Shown here piece after piece: positions 9,029-18,148 of a DNA stretch of 64,000 nucleotides; positions within the stretch are counted from its first letter, which is position 1, and each line of letters starts with the position of its first letter. The translations under genes were made by a program, and so were the position numbers. The notes below the pieces were generated by a model that had not been told where the DNA came from, made no database searches, and worked only from the letters and a program-made list of their open reading frames with translations. The stretch spans positions 62,001 through 126,000 of the forward strand of contig NZ_CANMZW010000010.1 of NCBI RefSeq assembly GCF_947502445.1, given 5' to 3'. The DNA is from an uncultured Brevibacillus sp. (lineage in GTDB: Bacteria; Bacillota; Bacilli; Brevibacillales; Brevibacillaceae).

Positions 9029-10630
9029 CTAAAAATCAATACTGCGACCCACAGCCGCTTCACGAGTCCCTTTCACCGTGACCGTACTCGCTTGACTGGC
9101 GCGAATAGCGAATTCATTTGCCCATGATCGTATTCTTTCGATTTCATCATGCCTGGATTTCGCCAAGGGAACGGTTCGCTTCATCGCTAAGAGAATGTCA
9201 TCTGTCGTAAGGTCTCGACTTATGTTTTCCGAAGCAGTTCGCTGCGAGAATGCTTCAATCAAACCCTCGTGAATCGAGTATTCGATTTCTGCTCCCGTTA
9301 AACGTATGCCATCACCCCATTCCGCTTCCCCTGACATCTCAACAAGCTGATTAAGATCATAATTGTTTACATTCCGTTTCAAGCGTTCCAGATGGATCTT
9401 GAAGATTTCGGTTCTCTCCTCTGCAGTGGGTAGATCCACAAAAAAGATTTCGTCAAACCGCCCTTTACGCAGCAATTCAGCAGGGAGCTGCTCAATTTTA
9501 TTCGCTGTGGCAAAAACAAATACTGGACTTTTCTTCTCCTGCATCCATGTCAATAAGGTACCAAAAATCCGTGTTGCGATACCGCCATCTGACGCACTAT
9601 GCCCAATACCTGAAAGTGCCTTTTCGATTTCATCGATCCAGACAATCGAAGGTGACACCGCCTCACACATCATCAGAGCGGAGCGCATGTTGGCTTCAGA
9701 GGAGCCGACAATTCCTGCAAAGACACGTCCCAAATCCAATCGCAGCAAAGGCATTTGCCATGCAGCAGCTACGCTTTTGGCACAAAGACTTTTTCCGCAA
9801 CCGGGTACCCCTACAAGCATTACCCCTTTTGGCCACTGAATTCCAAACTCTCTCGCTTCGACTAAATAAGACGACTTTCGTTTGATCAGCCAGCGCTTCA
9901 GATTTTCTAGCCCACCGATTTGGTCGAGGCTTTGGGATTCTGTTGAGATATACTCCAAGATGCCAGATTTTCTGACGATCTGTTTTTTCTCTTCTAATAT
10001 TGTGGAAACGTCATCCTCGGAGATGCCTCGATTCTTCACGAGTGCTTTTGCCAGACAATTTTCCACTTCAGATTGTGATAGCCCGACAGCAGCTCGTGCC
10101 AATGCTTCTATTACAGCTGGAGATTGATCAATTTTTATACCCGGATGCCCTTTATACGCATCCGTAAAGCTGAGAATAATTTGCTTTACCTCTTCCAAAT
10201 CAGGCAAAGGCAAATCCAGAATCGTGATTTCTTTTTGAAGCTCAATTGGAATTTCTATGGTTGGGGAGATGACAATCGCATTAGACGGGTAACCTGTCCT
10301 GATTTTTTGGGCAAATTCCCTAAATCTTCGTATAGAATTTGCGTCACGCAAATACGGATGCAAATCACACCAGATAAACAGCGTTGGCTCTTTAGCCAAA
10401 TCTTCCGCCTGCTCTAAAGCGATACGAAAATCTGTGCTCTTTGGATCGAGCTCCTCGCCGTTCAAAACAAGTCCTTTTGTCACAGTCCACGTGATGATCC
10501 GCTTGTTTAGATTTGTACTAATCCCTTGAAAAACATCGAGAGCACGTTCTTCTTCGGCTGTAAAAATATAGAGTATGCTATATCGTGCACGAATTAGATA
10601 TTCTACTTCTTTAATGAAATCTTGCAGCAT
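9029..10630 (-). CDS. Ycf46-like AAA+ ATPase
   Basis: A 533-residue AAA+ protein. The N-terminal 220 residues resemble Ycf46 (MLQDFIKEVEYLIRARYSIL, then a degenerate first domain with LFIWCDLHPYL). The active module has Walker A GVPGCGKS (274-281), Walker B SIVWIDE (328-334), sensor 1 FATAN (373-377) and the arginine-finger helix LLRKGRFDE (386-394), close to FtsH/classical AAA. There is no protease motif or membrane segment, so it is a cytoplasmic remodelling ATPase. It is third in the four-gene operon, 18 bases after the radical SAM gene, with GGGGGAT before ATG 10630. Its substrate is unknown. Confidence 0.88.
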   Translation of the reverse strand: MLQDFIKEVEYLIRARYSILYIFTAEEERALDVFQGISTNLNKRIITWTVTKGLVLNGEELDPKSTDFRIALEQAEDLAKEPTLFIWCDLHPYLRDANSIRRFREFAQKIRTGYPSNAIVISPTIEIPIELQKEITILDLPLPDLEEVKQIILSFTDAYKGHPGIKIDQSPAVIEALARAAVGLSQSEVENCLAKALVKNRGISEDDVSTILEEKKQIVRKSGILEYISTESQSLDQIGGLENLKRWLIKRKSSYLVEAREFGIQWPKGVMLVGVPGCGKSLCAKSVAAAWQMPLLRLDLGRVFAGIVGSSEANMRSALMMCEAVSPSIVWIDEIEKALSGIGHSASDGGIATRIFGTLLTWMQEKKSPVFVFATANKIEQLPAELLRKGRFDEIFFVDLPTAEERTEIFKIHLERLKRNVNNYDLNQLVEMSGEAEWGDGIRLTGAEIEYSIHEGLIEAFSQRTASENISRDLTTDDILLAMKRTVPLAKSRHDEIERIRSWANEFAIRASQASTVTVKGTREAAVGRSIDF

Positions 10631-10648
10631 TCCTATGATCCCCCGCTT

Positions 10649-11215
10649 CTACAACATGCTTTGTACCAACGTCTTGATTTGAGCTGTAGGAAAGCCCGTT
10701 ACATGTAATGAGTTCTCCCTACCAACGAATTCTATTTTTCTTTCTGGCTGTAGCTCATCCGCTGTAATTCGAGCCGTTAGCAACACCAGCTTTTTGCCCT
10801 GCCAAATTTCATTCGAATGGGATTGGTACGGGCCCGCAATCACTGCATCAAATTGTAGCAATGCTTTGCGCTTCCGATCGCACCGTAAAATCGAATCGAC
10901 CGTATAACCCGTATAGAGCAGAGCAGTTCCACCATGCAACTGGCGAAAAGCTTGCATCATGGCTACCAATGGCTCAGGCTGATCTAACGGCTCACCGCCA
11001 GATACCGTCACCCCGTCCACCGCTAATTTTCCAAGCTCTTCACCGAGTCGCTTCGGATCATAGTCGGTGCCATTTTGATTTTCTGGATGAGTATCCGGAT
11101 TGAAGCAGCCTTTACAACCAATTGAGCATCCCTGTACCCAGAGAACAGCACGAACGCCCGGCCCATTTACACGGCTGTATGAACAAATGTCATGAACACG
11201 TAACCGAAGTGACAT
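10649..11215 (-). CDS. Radical SAM activase-like protein (4Fe-4S single-cluster)
   Basis: A 188-residue protein with the radical SAM cluster motif C30-x3-C34-x2-C37 (CSIGCKGC), then VTVSGGEPLDQPEPL (SAM binding). The length and layout match NrdG/PflA-type glycyl-radical activases, but no class III reductase or other glycyl-radical enzyme is nearby. It sits 15 bases after the membrane-protein gene and 18 bases before the AAA gene, so it belongs to this operon. In the cytoplasm it could make a radical on a partner protein or modify one. I therefore avoid the symbol nrdG. Confidence 0.85.
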   Translation of the reverse strand: MSLRLRVHDICSYSRVNGPGVRAVLWVQGCSIGCKGCFNPDTHPENQNGTDYDPKRLGEELGKLAVDGVTVSGGEPLDQPEPLVAMMQAFRQLHGGTALLYTGYTVDSILRCDRKRKALLQFDAVIAGPYQSHSNEIWQGKKLVLLTARITADELQPERKIEFVGRENSLHVTGFPTAQIKTLVQSML

Positions 11216-11230
11216 GAGATTCCCTTCCTC

Positions 11231-12211
11231 TTACAAGTCTATATGACGCCCATTGTATTTGTTTGATTGGACTTGGTGGCGATTTTCTCCCTCCTGAATG
11301 CTCTCAAAATCCAGCTCGCGAATCGTAATTTGCTGGGGCATTTCCAGCATTCTTGGCGCAGCAGGGCTCATCTGGTCGATATGACGGCTATGCCTACTGT
11401 CTCTTTCCATCGTCACTAGTTTGGAAAGCAGCGCTTCATCCAAAGCCTGTAAGAAGTGAGTCATAAATTGCTCCGGGGAGTCTTGAAAGCTGCTGCCTTC
11501 CATTTTTAATCGAACCACTTCATTTTGGGTTGTGCCAATCATAAGCAATAATCCTTCCCCTTCTTTGCCGCTGCCTAGCAAGCCCAGTTTCTTAATGTCA
11601 CGAAGACGGCACTCCACCCGAATTGCTTCTTGCTCGTTCTGCATGATTACACACACAAGAGCATCTTGCTTTACCAGAAAAATCTTGTTACCAGACTTCA
11701 CATTGCTCCAGCTTTCGAAATCCTTGTACAAAGCTTTCACGATATCTTTTGGGGAAATGAATCCGAGCTCTTCCAGCTCAAATAGCGAAGCATCGTCAAT
11801 TTTGGTATGCAGGGTTATTCTTTTTTTAAACGTGTATTGGAAAACGAGAATACAGATAATACCGATTACGATTGCTTGGATTGTGGCAATCTTCAGGAGA
11901 AGGCAAAGAACAACTAATCCGGCTACTCCATACTGCGCATATGTAATGTATTTGATCTTTTGTTCTCCTGTTTTTCGAAAAAATCCAAAGCCTTTTCCTG
12001 GTTGATAGTCAGCCATTTCATTTTGGAGTGTCTTTTTAAACTTACTGAGTGCCCAGATGCAAGGGACCACCATCAATAAGCCAAGGAAAGTAATGATTAG
12101 TTTTTTTAGAAATATTCCTAAAATAGCAATAAGACCAAAGAAAATAATCGAAATCCATAACGTTCTCATTTTCTTTCTAATTTCGTGTACGACTTCATCT
12201 TGAGGATTCAT
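11231..12211 (-). CDS. Four-helix membrane protein of the AAA/radical SAM operon
   Basis: A 326-residue protein, first gene of the operon, with AGGAG before ATG 12211. Two hydrophobic hairpins are visible, residues 18-58 and about 91-128, separated by a charged loop (KTGEQKIKYITYAQY). The C-terminal 195 residues are soluble, probably cytoplasmic, with strands such as IFLVKQDALVCVIMQ and VRLKMEGSSF, and a polar tail. No family is recognised. Position suggests a membrane anchor or sensor for the downstream ATPase and radical SAM protein (inference). Confidence 0.75.
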   Translation of the reverse strand: MNPQDEVVHEIRKKMRTLWISIIFFGLIAILGIFLKKLIITFLGLLMVVPCIWALSKFKKTLQNEMADYQPGKGFGFFRKTGEQKIKYITYAQYGVAGLVVLCLLLKIATIQAIVIGIICILVFQYTFKKRITLHTKIDDASLFELEELGFISPKDIVKALYKDFESWSNVKSGNKIFLVKQDALVCVIMQNEQEAIRVECRLRDIKKLGLLGSGKEGEGLLLMIGTTQNEVVRLKMEGSSFQDSPEQFMTHFLQALDEALLSKLVTMERDSRHSRHIDQMSPAAPRMLEMPQQITIRELDFESIQEGENRHQVQSNKYNGRHIDL

Positions 12212-12257
12212 CCAAATGCAGCTCCTAGAATAACATTATCTAATTTTTCCTAAACAT

Positions 12258-12286
12258 ATTATAGTTGAGACGGAAGAAACAGTAAA
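12258..12286 (-). promoter_or_regulatory. Sigma-A promoter of the AAA/radical SAM operon
   Basis: The minus strand carries TTTACT (12281-12286), a 17-base spacer and a perfect TATAAT (12258-12263), about 40 bases upstream of ATG 12211. Confidence 0.75.
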
Positions 12287-12293
12287 CGACATG

Positions 12294-12321
12294 AAAAACC
12301 CTCATCCCGTTTGGGTGAGGG
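12294..12321 (-). terminator. Intrinsic terminator after the thioesterase
   Basis: CCCTCA and TGAGGG, extended by CCC/GGG, form the stem; TTTTT follows on the minus strand. It insulates the thioesterase from the operon promoter at 12258-12286. Confidence 0.8.
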
Positions 12322-12346
12322 CTTATGTGTAATTGTAATCTCATTT

Positions 12347-12823
12347 TTAAACCTCTGCTTTACGCTTCCGTCTCAACTCATAACGCTCTTTTGCCTTTTC
12401 GTGCTGGAGCTTCTCTTCCTCTGTTTCGGGTATGACGGATGGTACGAGAGTGGGTTTCCCTTGGTCATCGAGGGCAATCATGGTCAAATAAGCTCTCGCA
12501 GTCATCTGTTTGGTTCCTGTCAAAAGATTCTCTGATTCCACCTTGACGAATACCTCCATAGAAGTGCGGTGTGTCCATGTTACATATGCCTCCAGATTGA
12601 TCGCCTCTCCTGTTTTGATTGGTGCCAGGAAGTCAAAAGAATCGCTGGACACGGTAACGACCGGCTTGCGGCAGTGTCTCATCGCGGCGATGCAAGCAAT
12701 CTTGTCCACATACGCCATCACTTTTCCTCCGAAAATGGTGTTGTGGTGATTCGTATCCGGCGGAAATACGAGGTCTGTCAAATAGGTTCTGGACTGCTGA
12801 ACGGGGCAAGATGTCTCAAGCAT
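12347..12823 (-). CDS. Acyl-CoA thioesterase, hotdog fold (YkhA/YciA-like)
   Basis: A 158-residue single hotdog domain. The signature DTNHHNTIFGGKVMAYVDKI carries the family's catalytic Asn/Asp region, followed by VVTVSSDSFDFLAPIKTGE and the strand SMEVFVKVESENLLTG. These enzymes hydrolyse acyl-CoAs in the cytoplasm. The charged C-terminal tail (EKAKERYELRRKRKAEV) is typical of the Bacillus YkhA group. It is read directly after metE (20 bases) on the same strand and has its own terminator. Confidence 0.88.
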   Translation of the reverse strand: MLETSCPVQQSRTYLTDLVFPPDTNHHNTIFGGKVMAYVDKIACIAAMRHCRKPVVTVSSDSFDFLAPIKTGEAINLEAYVTWTHRTSMEVFVKVESENLLTGTKQMTARAYLTMIALDDQGKPTLVPSVIPETEEEKLQHEKAKERYELRRKRKAEV

Positions 12824-12842
12824 CTGTCCAACTCCTCACATG

Positions 12843-15130
12843 TTAGGATTTTGGTGCAGACAAACGGTCACGGACCGCATGTGTAGCTTCTACCATATTT
12901 TTTAAAGATGCAATCGTTTCCCGAATTCCTCGAGTCTTGAGCCCGCAATCGGGATTGATCCAAAACTGCGATGGCGGAAGCACCTGAAGCGCGCGGCTCA
13001 CCATTTGTTCCATTTCGGCTACAGCAGGGACCCGTGGGCTGTGAATATCGTATACTCCTAGTCCAATCCCTTTATCGTAGGTGCAAGTCTCAAACACAGA
13101 AACCAATTCCCCGTGACTGCGTGATGTCTCGATCGAAATGACATCTGCATCTAGCTCGCTAATGACGTTGATGAAGTCATGGAACTCGCAATAGCACATA
13201 TGCGTGTGAATTTGCGTAGTCGGTTGCACAGATGACGTAGCGATGCGAAATGCCTGGACTGCCCAATCCAGATATCCCTTTCTGTCTCCTGCTTTGAGCG
13301 GCAGTCCTTCGCGCAAGGCTGGCTCGTCTACCTGAATCATATGGATACCTGCTGCTTCAAGCGCCTCTACTTCTTTTCGCAGCGCCAAAGCGATTTGCTC
13401 GCAAACCTCTTTGCGGGAGACATCATCCCGGACGAACGACCAATTTAAAATGGTCGCCGGGCCAGTGAGCATGCCCTTCACCGGTTTCTGAGTCAATGAC
13501 TTGGCGTAAACACTTTCATTTACGGTCATCGGAGAGGTGAACTCCACATCTCCGTAAATCACGGGTGGCTTTAACAACGAGAACCGTAGGACTGGACCCA
13601 ACCGTTTTTCGTAAACACAAAGCCCTCAAGCTTCTCGCCAAAAAATTCGACCATGTCATTTCGCTCAAACTCCCCATGCACCAAAACATCCAATCCGATC
13701 TCTTCTTGGATGCCGATCCATTCCTTAATCTGCTCCTGAATAAAAGAAGCATACTTTTCAGTGGACCATTCTCCCTTTTTATACAGCTGTCTAGCCTTGC
13801 GAACTCCAGTGGTCTGCGGAAAGCTGCCGATGGTCGTTGTTGGAAGCAGCGGGAGATTCCATGCGGCTTGTTGGATTTCCTGGCGTTCGTGAAACGGCAC
13901 CTCTCTCTTCACTGAGGTCTTGTCCAGCTCTTCCAACGCACGTTTTATTTCTACACGATTTCGTGCGGGCGACGACTGTAAACGCATGATGGCAGATTCA
14001 TTTTCCGCAATCTGCTTTGAAATAATATATTTACCATATCGGAATCCTTGGACTAAATGCTGTACCTCGCCCAGTTTTTCATCTGCAAATGCTAATGCTT
14101 GTTTTACTACTTCGTCTAAATCACTCTCTTGTTGAACGGTAACAGGGACGTGCAGGAGACTCGCAGATGGTTGCAGCCATAATCTCTCAGGGGGAACAAT
14201 GTCGGTAATGCTCTTGACCAGGCTCCATTTTTCCTTCAGAGAAGATCGCCAAATGTTTCGCCCATCAATGATTCCTGCAGCCAGCACCTTATCCTCCGGA
14301 AAACCATGCGTTTGCAGATGTGCCAGGTTTCTAGCGGCACCTTGTACGAAATCCAATCCGATTCCTTCCACAGGCAGCGCGACCAGCTCTTGATACAAAT
14401 CCACGGCTTCAAAGTACGTCTGCAGCATGAGCTTCAAATGTGGAAGCGCTTGGCTCAACTGTTCGTACACTCTGTTAATTACTTTTATGTCATGGGTAGG
14501 TACCTCCATCACAAAGGCTGGTTCGTCTATTTGTACCCACTCTACCCCGTGCAGCTCCAGCTCCTGCAATATTTGTATATAGAGCGGAACCATCTTATCA
14601 ATCGTTTGATGAAAATCATCGGGTGCGTAGCCTTTGGATAACTTTACAAATGTATATGGCCCCACAATGACCGGCTTTCCCTGAATACCAAGTGATTCCT
14701 TCGCCGCGAGATAAGCGAGTAGGGGTTTGTTTTCCGTGACAGCAGGTTGTCGGTCACCAAACTCCGGAACAATGTAGTGATAGTTTGTCGTAAACCATTT
14801 CGTCATCTCGCCAGCAACAGCGGCTTCATTTCCCCGAGCCATGGCAAAATAGGTAACGAGCGAAACAGGTCCTCCATCATAATCATACCGTTTTGGAACA
14901 AGCCCAAACATCACGGCCATGTCCAGCATTTGGTCATAAAATGTGAAATCATTGAGTGGAATCAAATCAATTTCTTTTTCTAGTTGCTTTTGCAAGTGTC
15001 GCTTGCGAATTTGCTCCATTTGCTTTAACAGATCGCTTTCCGCAAACTCCCCTGCCCAAAACGATTCCAATGCCTTTTTCCACTCGCGCTGTTCGCCGAT
15101 TCGTGGATATCCCAAATTGCTGCTTTTCAT
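12843..15130 (-). pseudogene. metE: Cobalamin-independent methionine synthase, frameshifted
   Basis: MetE transfers a methyl group from methyltetrahydrofolate-polyglutamate to homocysteine. ATG 15130 (MKSSNLGYPRIGEQREWKKA) follows GAGAGG. The N-terminal half reads to [11 protein letters not shown] and then hits TAA at 13571-13573. The next frame continues directly with [11 protein letters not shown] to the normal C-terminus. One G missing between 13573 and 13574 (TGT-TAAAG for TGT-GTAAAG) explains the break; restoring it gives about 760 residues, the usual length. The zinc ligands (H and C in [11 protein letters not shown] in [11 protein letters not shown]) lie in the downstream part, so the truncated first product should be inactive. 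A recent mutation or a sequencing error are both possible. It is controlled by a cobalamin riboswitch at 15243-15475. Confidence 0.9.
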
Positions 15131-15177
15131 GAATTTCCTCTCCATTCTTTGCTCGATCATGTCTGAGTCCACCCAAC

Positions 15178-15220
15178 AAAAAAGGCATCTCCAACGATCA
15201 AAAAGAACGTTAGAAATGCC
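15178..15220 (-). terminator. Riboswitch-controlled terminator before metE
   Basis: The stem 15208-15220 with 15184-15196 (13 bp with wobbles) is followed on the minus strand by TTTTTTG, between the riboswitch and the metE start codon. This is the expression platform for transcription attenuation. Confidence 0.85.
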
Positions 15221-15242
15221 AAATAAGCACTGAGATCACAGC

Positions 15243-15475
15243 ATCCTAACACCTCCCTATCTCCCGTAGGTTAAGCAGTGTCGTCGAAACAGGCAGGTCT
15301 CCTGACTTGAGGCTCATCATCTGCACATGCCTTCCCAATCCGGTTGGATCAGTGGCTTTTCGTAGTGCCGACTCCCCTCTTACAGTGGCGGGACCGTGTC
15401 GGATTCTCACCGACTTCCCTTTTCATCCTTGCGTGAACCATCACCAAGGAACCTGTTCCCACTCATATCCAGTTT
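15243..15475 (-). promoter_or_regulatory. Cobalamin (B12) riboswitch upstream of metE
   Basis: The minus strand contains the B12 box AGTCAGGAGACCTGCCT (15291-15307), the conserved core GTCCCGCCACTGTAA with GAGAATCCGACA before it, and the 3' stem CCTACGGGAGATAGG. Order and spacing fit the adenosylcobalamin class. With the terminator at 15178-15220 it should switch metE off when B12 is plentiful and MetH can work. Confidence 0.93.
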
Positions 15476-15524
15476 TTAAAAGAAAAGCATGTACCCCTTA
15501 GACTAGCTGGCAACATCTTTTCAT

Positions 15525-15553
15525 ACAGTAACATGCAAACCATTTTTTGTCAT
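15525..15553 (-). promoter_or_regulatory. Possible promoter of the metE riboswitch transcript
   Basis: ATGACA (15548-15553, five of six consensus bases) lies 17 bases before TACTGT (15525-15530), a weak -10. It is about 50 bases upstream of the riboswitch. Confidence 0.45.
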
Positions 15554-15606
15554 GCCAAATTTTACCGAAGAAACAATTCCTACCTCAAATCAAGGCAATC
15601 ATGGCT

Positions 15607-16941
15607 CTACAATAAGATCTTGTCCACCTGATCAACGACTTTTCTGATAATCGCTTTCTTGGTGTTCAGGATTTCTGAATCATGTAATCTCCCTAAAAAA
15701 TCCAACATTTCATTCTTGCTCGGAACTCCATAAACCTTTAATTGCGAGGAATTACAGGCATTCTGTTCTCGTATCATTTCTTCTAGTGCATGGATGATCG
15801 TTAAGCGGTGCCGCGTCTCCAATTCAGCCCAATGCTTCAAATCGTCCCAGGACGGTTTTGAAATTGCGAATAAGGCAGCCCATCCATCTGTTGCAGGCAA
15901 TCGGCAGTTCTTCTCAAGCCAGGTAATCACGCGATTGGATTCGAGCGCAGATAGGTGACGCAATGCTTCATAGCCTTCAATCTCTTTTCCTTTTGATTCT
16001 TCTACGTAATTCACAATGAGCTGGTAAGCCTCATCGTTAGGTAAGCATCTTGCTGTTAAATATGACCGATCCACAGGATTTATCGTACCTGGCTCTACCC
16101 AAAGTTTTCTAACCCACACTGCAGCATCTTTTCCAACTACCTCTCCTACGATCAAGCATAATGCTTTTGATTCCTCTCGCGAAGAAGCGGGGAGCCGTTT
16201 CCAGGCCTGATGAAGAATTTCGTCATGTTGAAAGGATTGAAGTGCTGATACTTCTCTGCTGTTTACTTCACCGTGGTACAAAATGTATTGAAATAAGGAC
16301 TCGAGGGACTCTTTGGCATCTTCAAACCGTAGACTCAGAAATGATTGAAACCAGGCTTTCCACCGCTGGGCAGCATCAGAGTTTGTTTCAATTCCGTCCG
16401 ATCCTAAAAAACATTCATATTGCCACATTTCTGCACCAATACAGCCAAGCTCTGTCATCTTGCTTAGGTATTCCGAAAAGGAAGCAGCAAGTAGCGTAAT
16501 CTCGTCTGTCTCGTGATCCCAATAGACGACAGGTGGCTCACCATCATACTGTAAATCCAGAGCTAAATAATCACCGTTACCCACAGGAAAAAATGTGAGC
16601 TTTCCCGCTAAGCTGCTAGCGTACCCCTCTTCCGCATATTCTTCGTGCCAATACTGCAGCCACTCCAGGTTCCAGCCTATTTCTCCGCTAAATATCTCTC
16701 TGAACTCATACGGCAATATAACCCCATCGGATAGCATCCATCTAAAATAGAGATGCCTGGACCATTCCATAAGCACCTTCTTGAAGTCATGTGGAAGCTG
16801 GATGCCAAGCTTTTCCTCCACTGAAAGAATTTCCTGAATGGTTGAAGGCTCATCTGCAGTGAGCTCGATGATCTCGCCATGCGCTATTTTTATACGTCCA
16901 AGTATGGAAGTCCATTGTTCGGTTAGGCCACGAATATTCAT
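15607..16941 (-). CDS. SMI1/KNR4 (SUKH) family protein
   Basis: A 444-residue protein with a SUKH/SMI1-KNR4 domain in residues about 35-160: STIQEILSVEEKLGIQLPHDFKKVL, the glycine/aspartate strand FFPVGNGDYLALDLQY and PPVVYWDHE. The C-terminal 280 residues are helical and I do not recognise them. SUKH domains are frequent immunity proteins against polymorphic toxins, but no toxin gene is adjacent, and the long C-terminal part is unusual. The ribosome binding site AGGAGG precedes ATG 16941. It may be an orphan immunity gene or a housekeeping member. Confidence 0.75.
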   Translation of the reverse strand: MNIRGLTEQWTSILGRIKIAHGEIIELTADEPSTIQEILSVEEKLGIQLPHDFKKVLMEWSRHLYFRWMLSDGVILPYEFREIFSGEIGWNLEWLQYWHEEYAEEGYASSLAGKLTFFPVGNGDYLALDLQYDGEPPVVYWDHETDEITLLAASFSEYLSKMTELGCIGAEMWQYECFLGSDGIETNSDAAQRWKAWFQSFLSLRFEDAKESLESLFQYILYHGEVNSREVSALQSFQHDEILHQAWKRLPASSREESKALCLIVGEVVGKDAAVWVRKLWVEPGTINPVDRSYLTARCLPNDEAYQLIVNYVEESKGKEIEGYEALRHLSALESNRVITWLEKNCRLPATDGWAALFAISKPSWDDLKHWAELETRHRLTIIHALEEMIREQNACNSSQLKVYGVPSKNEMLDFLGRLHDSEILNTKKAIIRKVVDQVDKILL

Positions 16942-16991
16942 TCTCTCCTCCTGCTACATATTTCCTGTGTCAGAACCTGCAAAACAAGATC

Positions 16992-17034
16992 AAAAAAATA
17001 CACACACAAAATCTCTTTTCTATTTTGTGTGTGT
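16992..17034 (-). terminator. Intrinsic terminator after nrdF
   Basis: A perfect 13-bp stem (17000-17012 with 17022-17034, built of ACACACACAAAAT and its complement) is followed on the minus strand by a run of T residues. It closes the nrdIEF operon. Confidence 0.9.
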
Positions 17035-17075
17035 AAGGTTGAGTGGTATGTTGTTTTATCAAACTATTTTGGTGG

Positions 17076-18026
17076 CTAAAATTTAAAATCGTCGTCTGAA
17101 AGCGGCTCTACATTCAGTGTACGAACATAGCCATTGCCCTTTTTCGAGAAAAAGTCATGCTGCTTGGTATGTGTGCGAATGCCGTTCAATACGATTGGAT
17201 TGACTTCTTCGTCTGGGAAAAATGGATCGAGTCCCAAATTCATCAACGCTTTGTTCGCATTGTAACGGACATAGGCCAAAACGTCGTCAGCAAGTCCGAT
17301 TTCGGTATAGAGCGCTCTTGTATATGACTCTTCGTTTTGATGCAATTCTTGCAGAAGTGCGTACAGCTCCTCTTTCACCGCTGACTGCTCAGCGACACTC
17401 AGACGTTGATACACTTCCTGAGCGAGTACACCCACATAAAGTCCATGAATGCTTTCATCGCGCACGATCAGGTCAATGATTTCGCCACTGCTCGTCATTT
17501 TTCCTTGTCCTGCCAGGAAAAGCGGATAGAAAAAGCCGCTGTAAAACAGATAGCTTTCCAAAAACACGGATGCCACCATCGCCATATATAAATCCTTATC
17601 GGAGTGAATCTCTTGATAACGAGTTGAGATGAGGGCGGCTTTCTTTTGCAGGTATGGATTTTTTTCCACCCAGCTGAAAATATCATCAATTTCTTCCGTT
17701 GCAGCAAGTGTGGTAAAAATGCTGCTGTACGATTTGGCGTGAATTTGCTCCATCATGCCCATAAAAGCGAGGACGGCTTTGCGCTGCAGTCCATCGACAT
17801 GCTCCATGATTTTGGGCATACCCACTCCGCCTTGTACGGTATCCAGCAGGGTGAGGCCACCTAACACTTTTTTATAGGTATCCCGTTCAGAAGCGCTTAG
17901 CTCCATCCAGGACATCTTGTCGTCAGAGAGCGGGATTTCGTCATCTGTCCAGAACTGCATGATGTTCTGGTTCCAAAATGTCATTGTAAAATCGTCGTCC
18001 GGCCTGTTCCAATTGACAGCTTTCAT
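17076..18026 (-). CDS. nrdF: Class Ib ribonucleotide reductase, beta subunit
   Basis: A 316-residue NrdF, the metal/tyrosyl-radical subunit that oxidises the NrdE active site. Recognisable parts are [24 protein letters not shown], the ligand helices [15 protein letters not shown] and [30 protein letters not shown], and the C-terminal tail ending [11 protein letters not shown] that docks on NrdE. It is last in nrdI-nrdE-nrdF, 122 bases after nrdE, and should be under the same cobalamin riboswitch. It acts in the cytoplasm as NrdE2F2. Confidence 0.95.
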   Translation of the reverse strand: MKAVNWNRPDDDFTMTFWNQNIMQFWTDDEIPLSDDKMSWMELSASERDTYKKVLGGLTLLDTVQGGVGMPKIMEHVDGLQRKAVLAFMGMMEQIHAKSYSSIFTTLAATEEIDDIFSWVEKNPYLQKKAALISTRYQEIHSDKDLYMAMVASVFLESYLFYSGFFYPLFLAGQGKMTSSGEIIDLIVRDESIHGLYVGVLAQEVYQRLSVAEQSAVKEELYALLQELHQNEESYTRALYTEIGLADDVLAYVRYNANKALMNLGLDPFFPDEEVNPIVLNGIRTHTKQHDFFSKKGNGYVRTLNVEPLSDDDFKF

Positions 18027-18148
18027 GTGGCGTTCCTCTTCTCTATATACTTACAAATTTTCTTCTATGCCCTGCAAATCCACACCCTACTCCCGCACTC
18101 TTTTATCTACAACGCGAAGAGAGCTGAAAGCAGGGTGTGTAAATCGGA

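Noticed and set aside
10649..11215. Naming the radical SAM gene nrdG
   Set aside because: No class III reductase (nrdD) is adjacent, and the gene is locked into an operon with a Ycf46-type ATPase.
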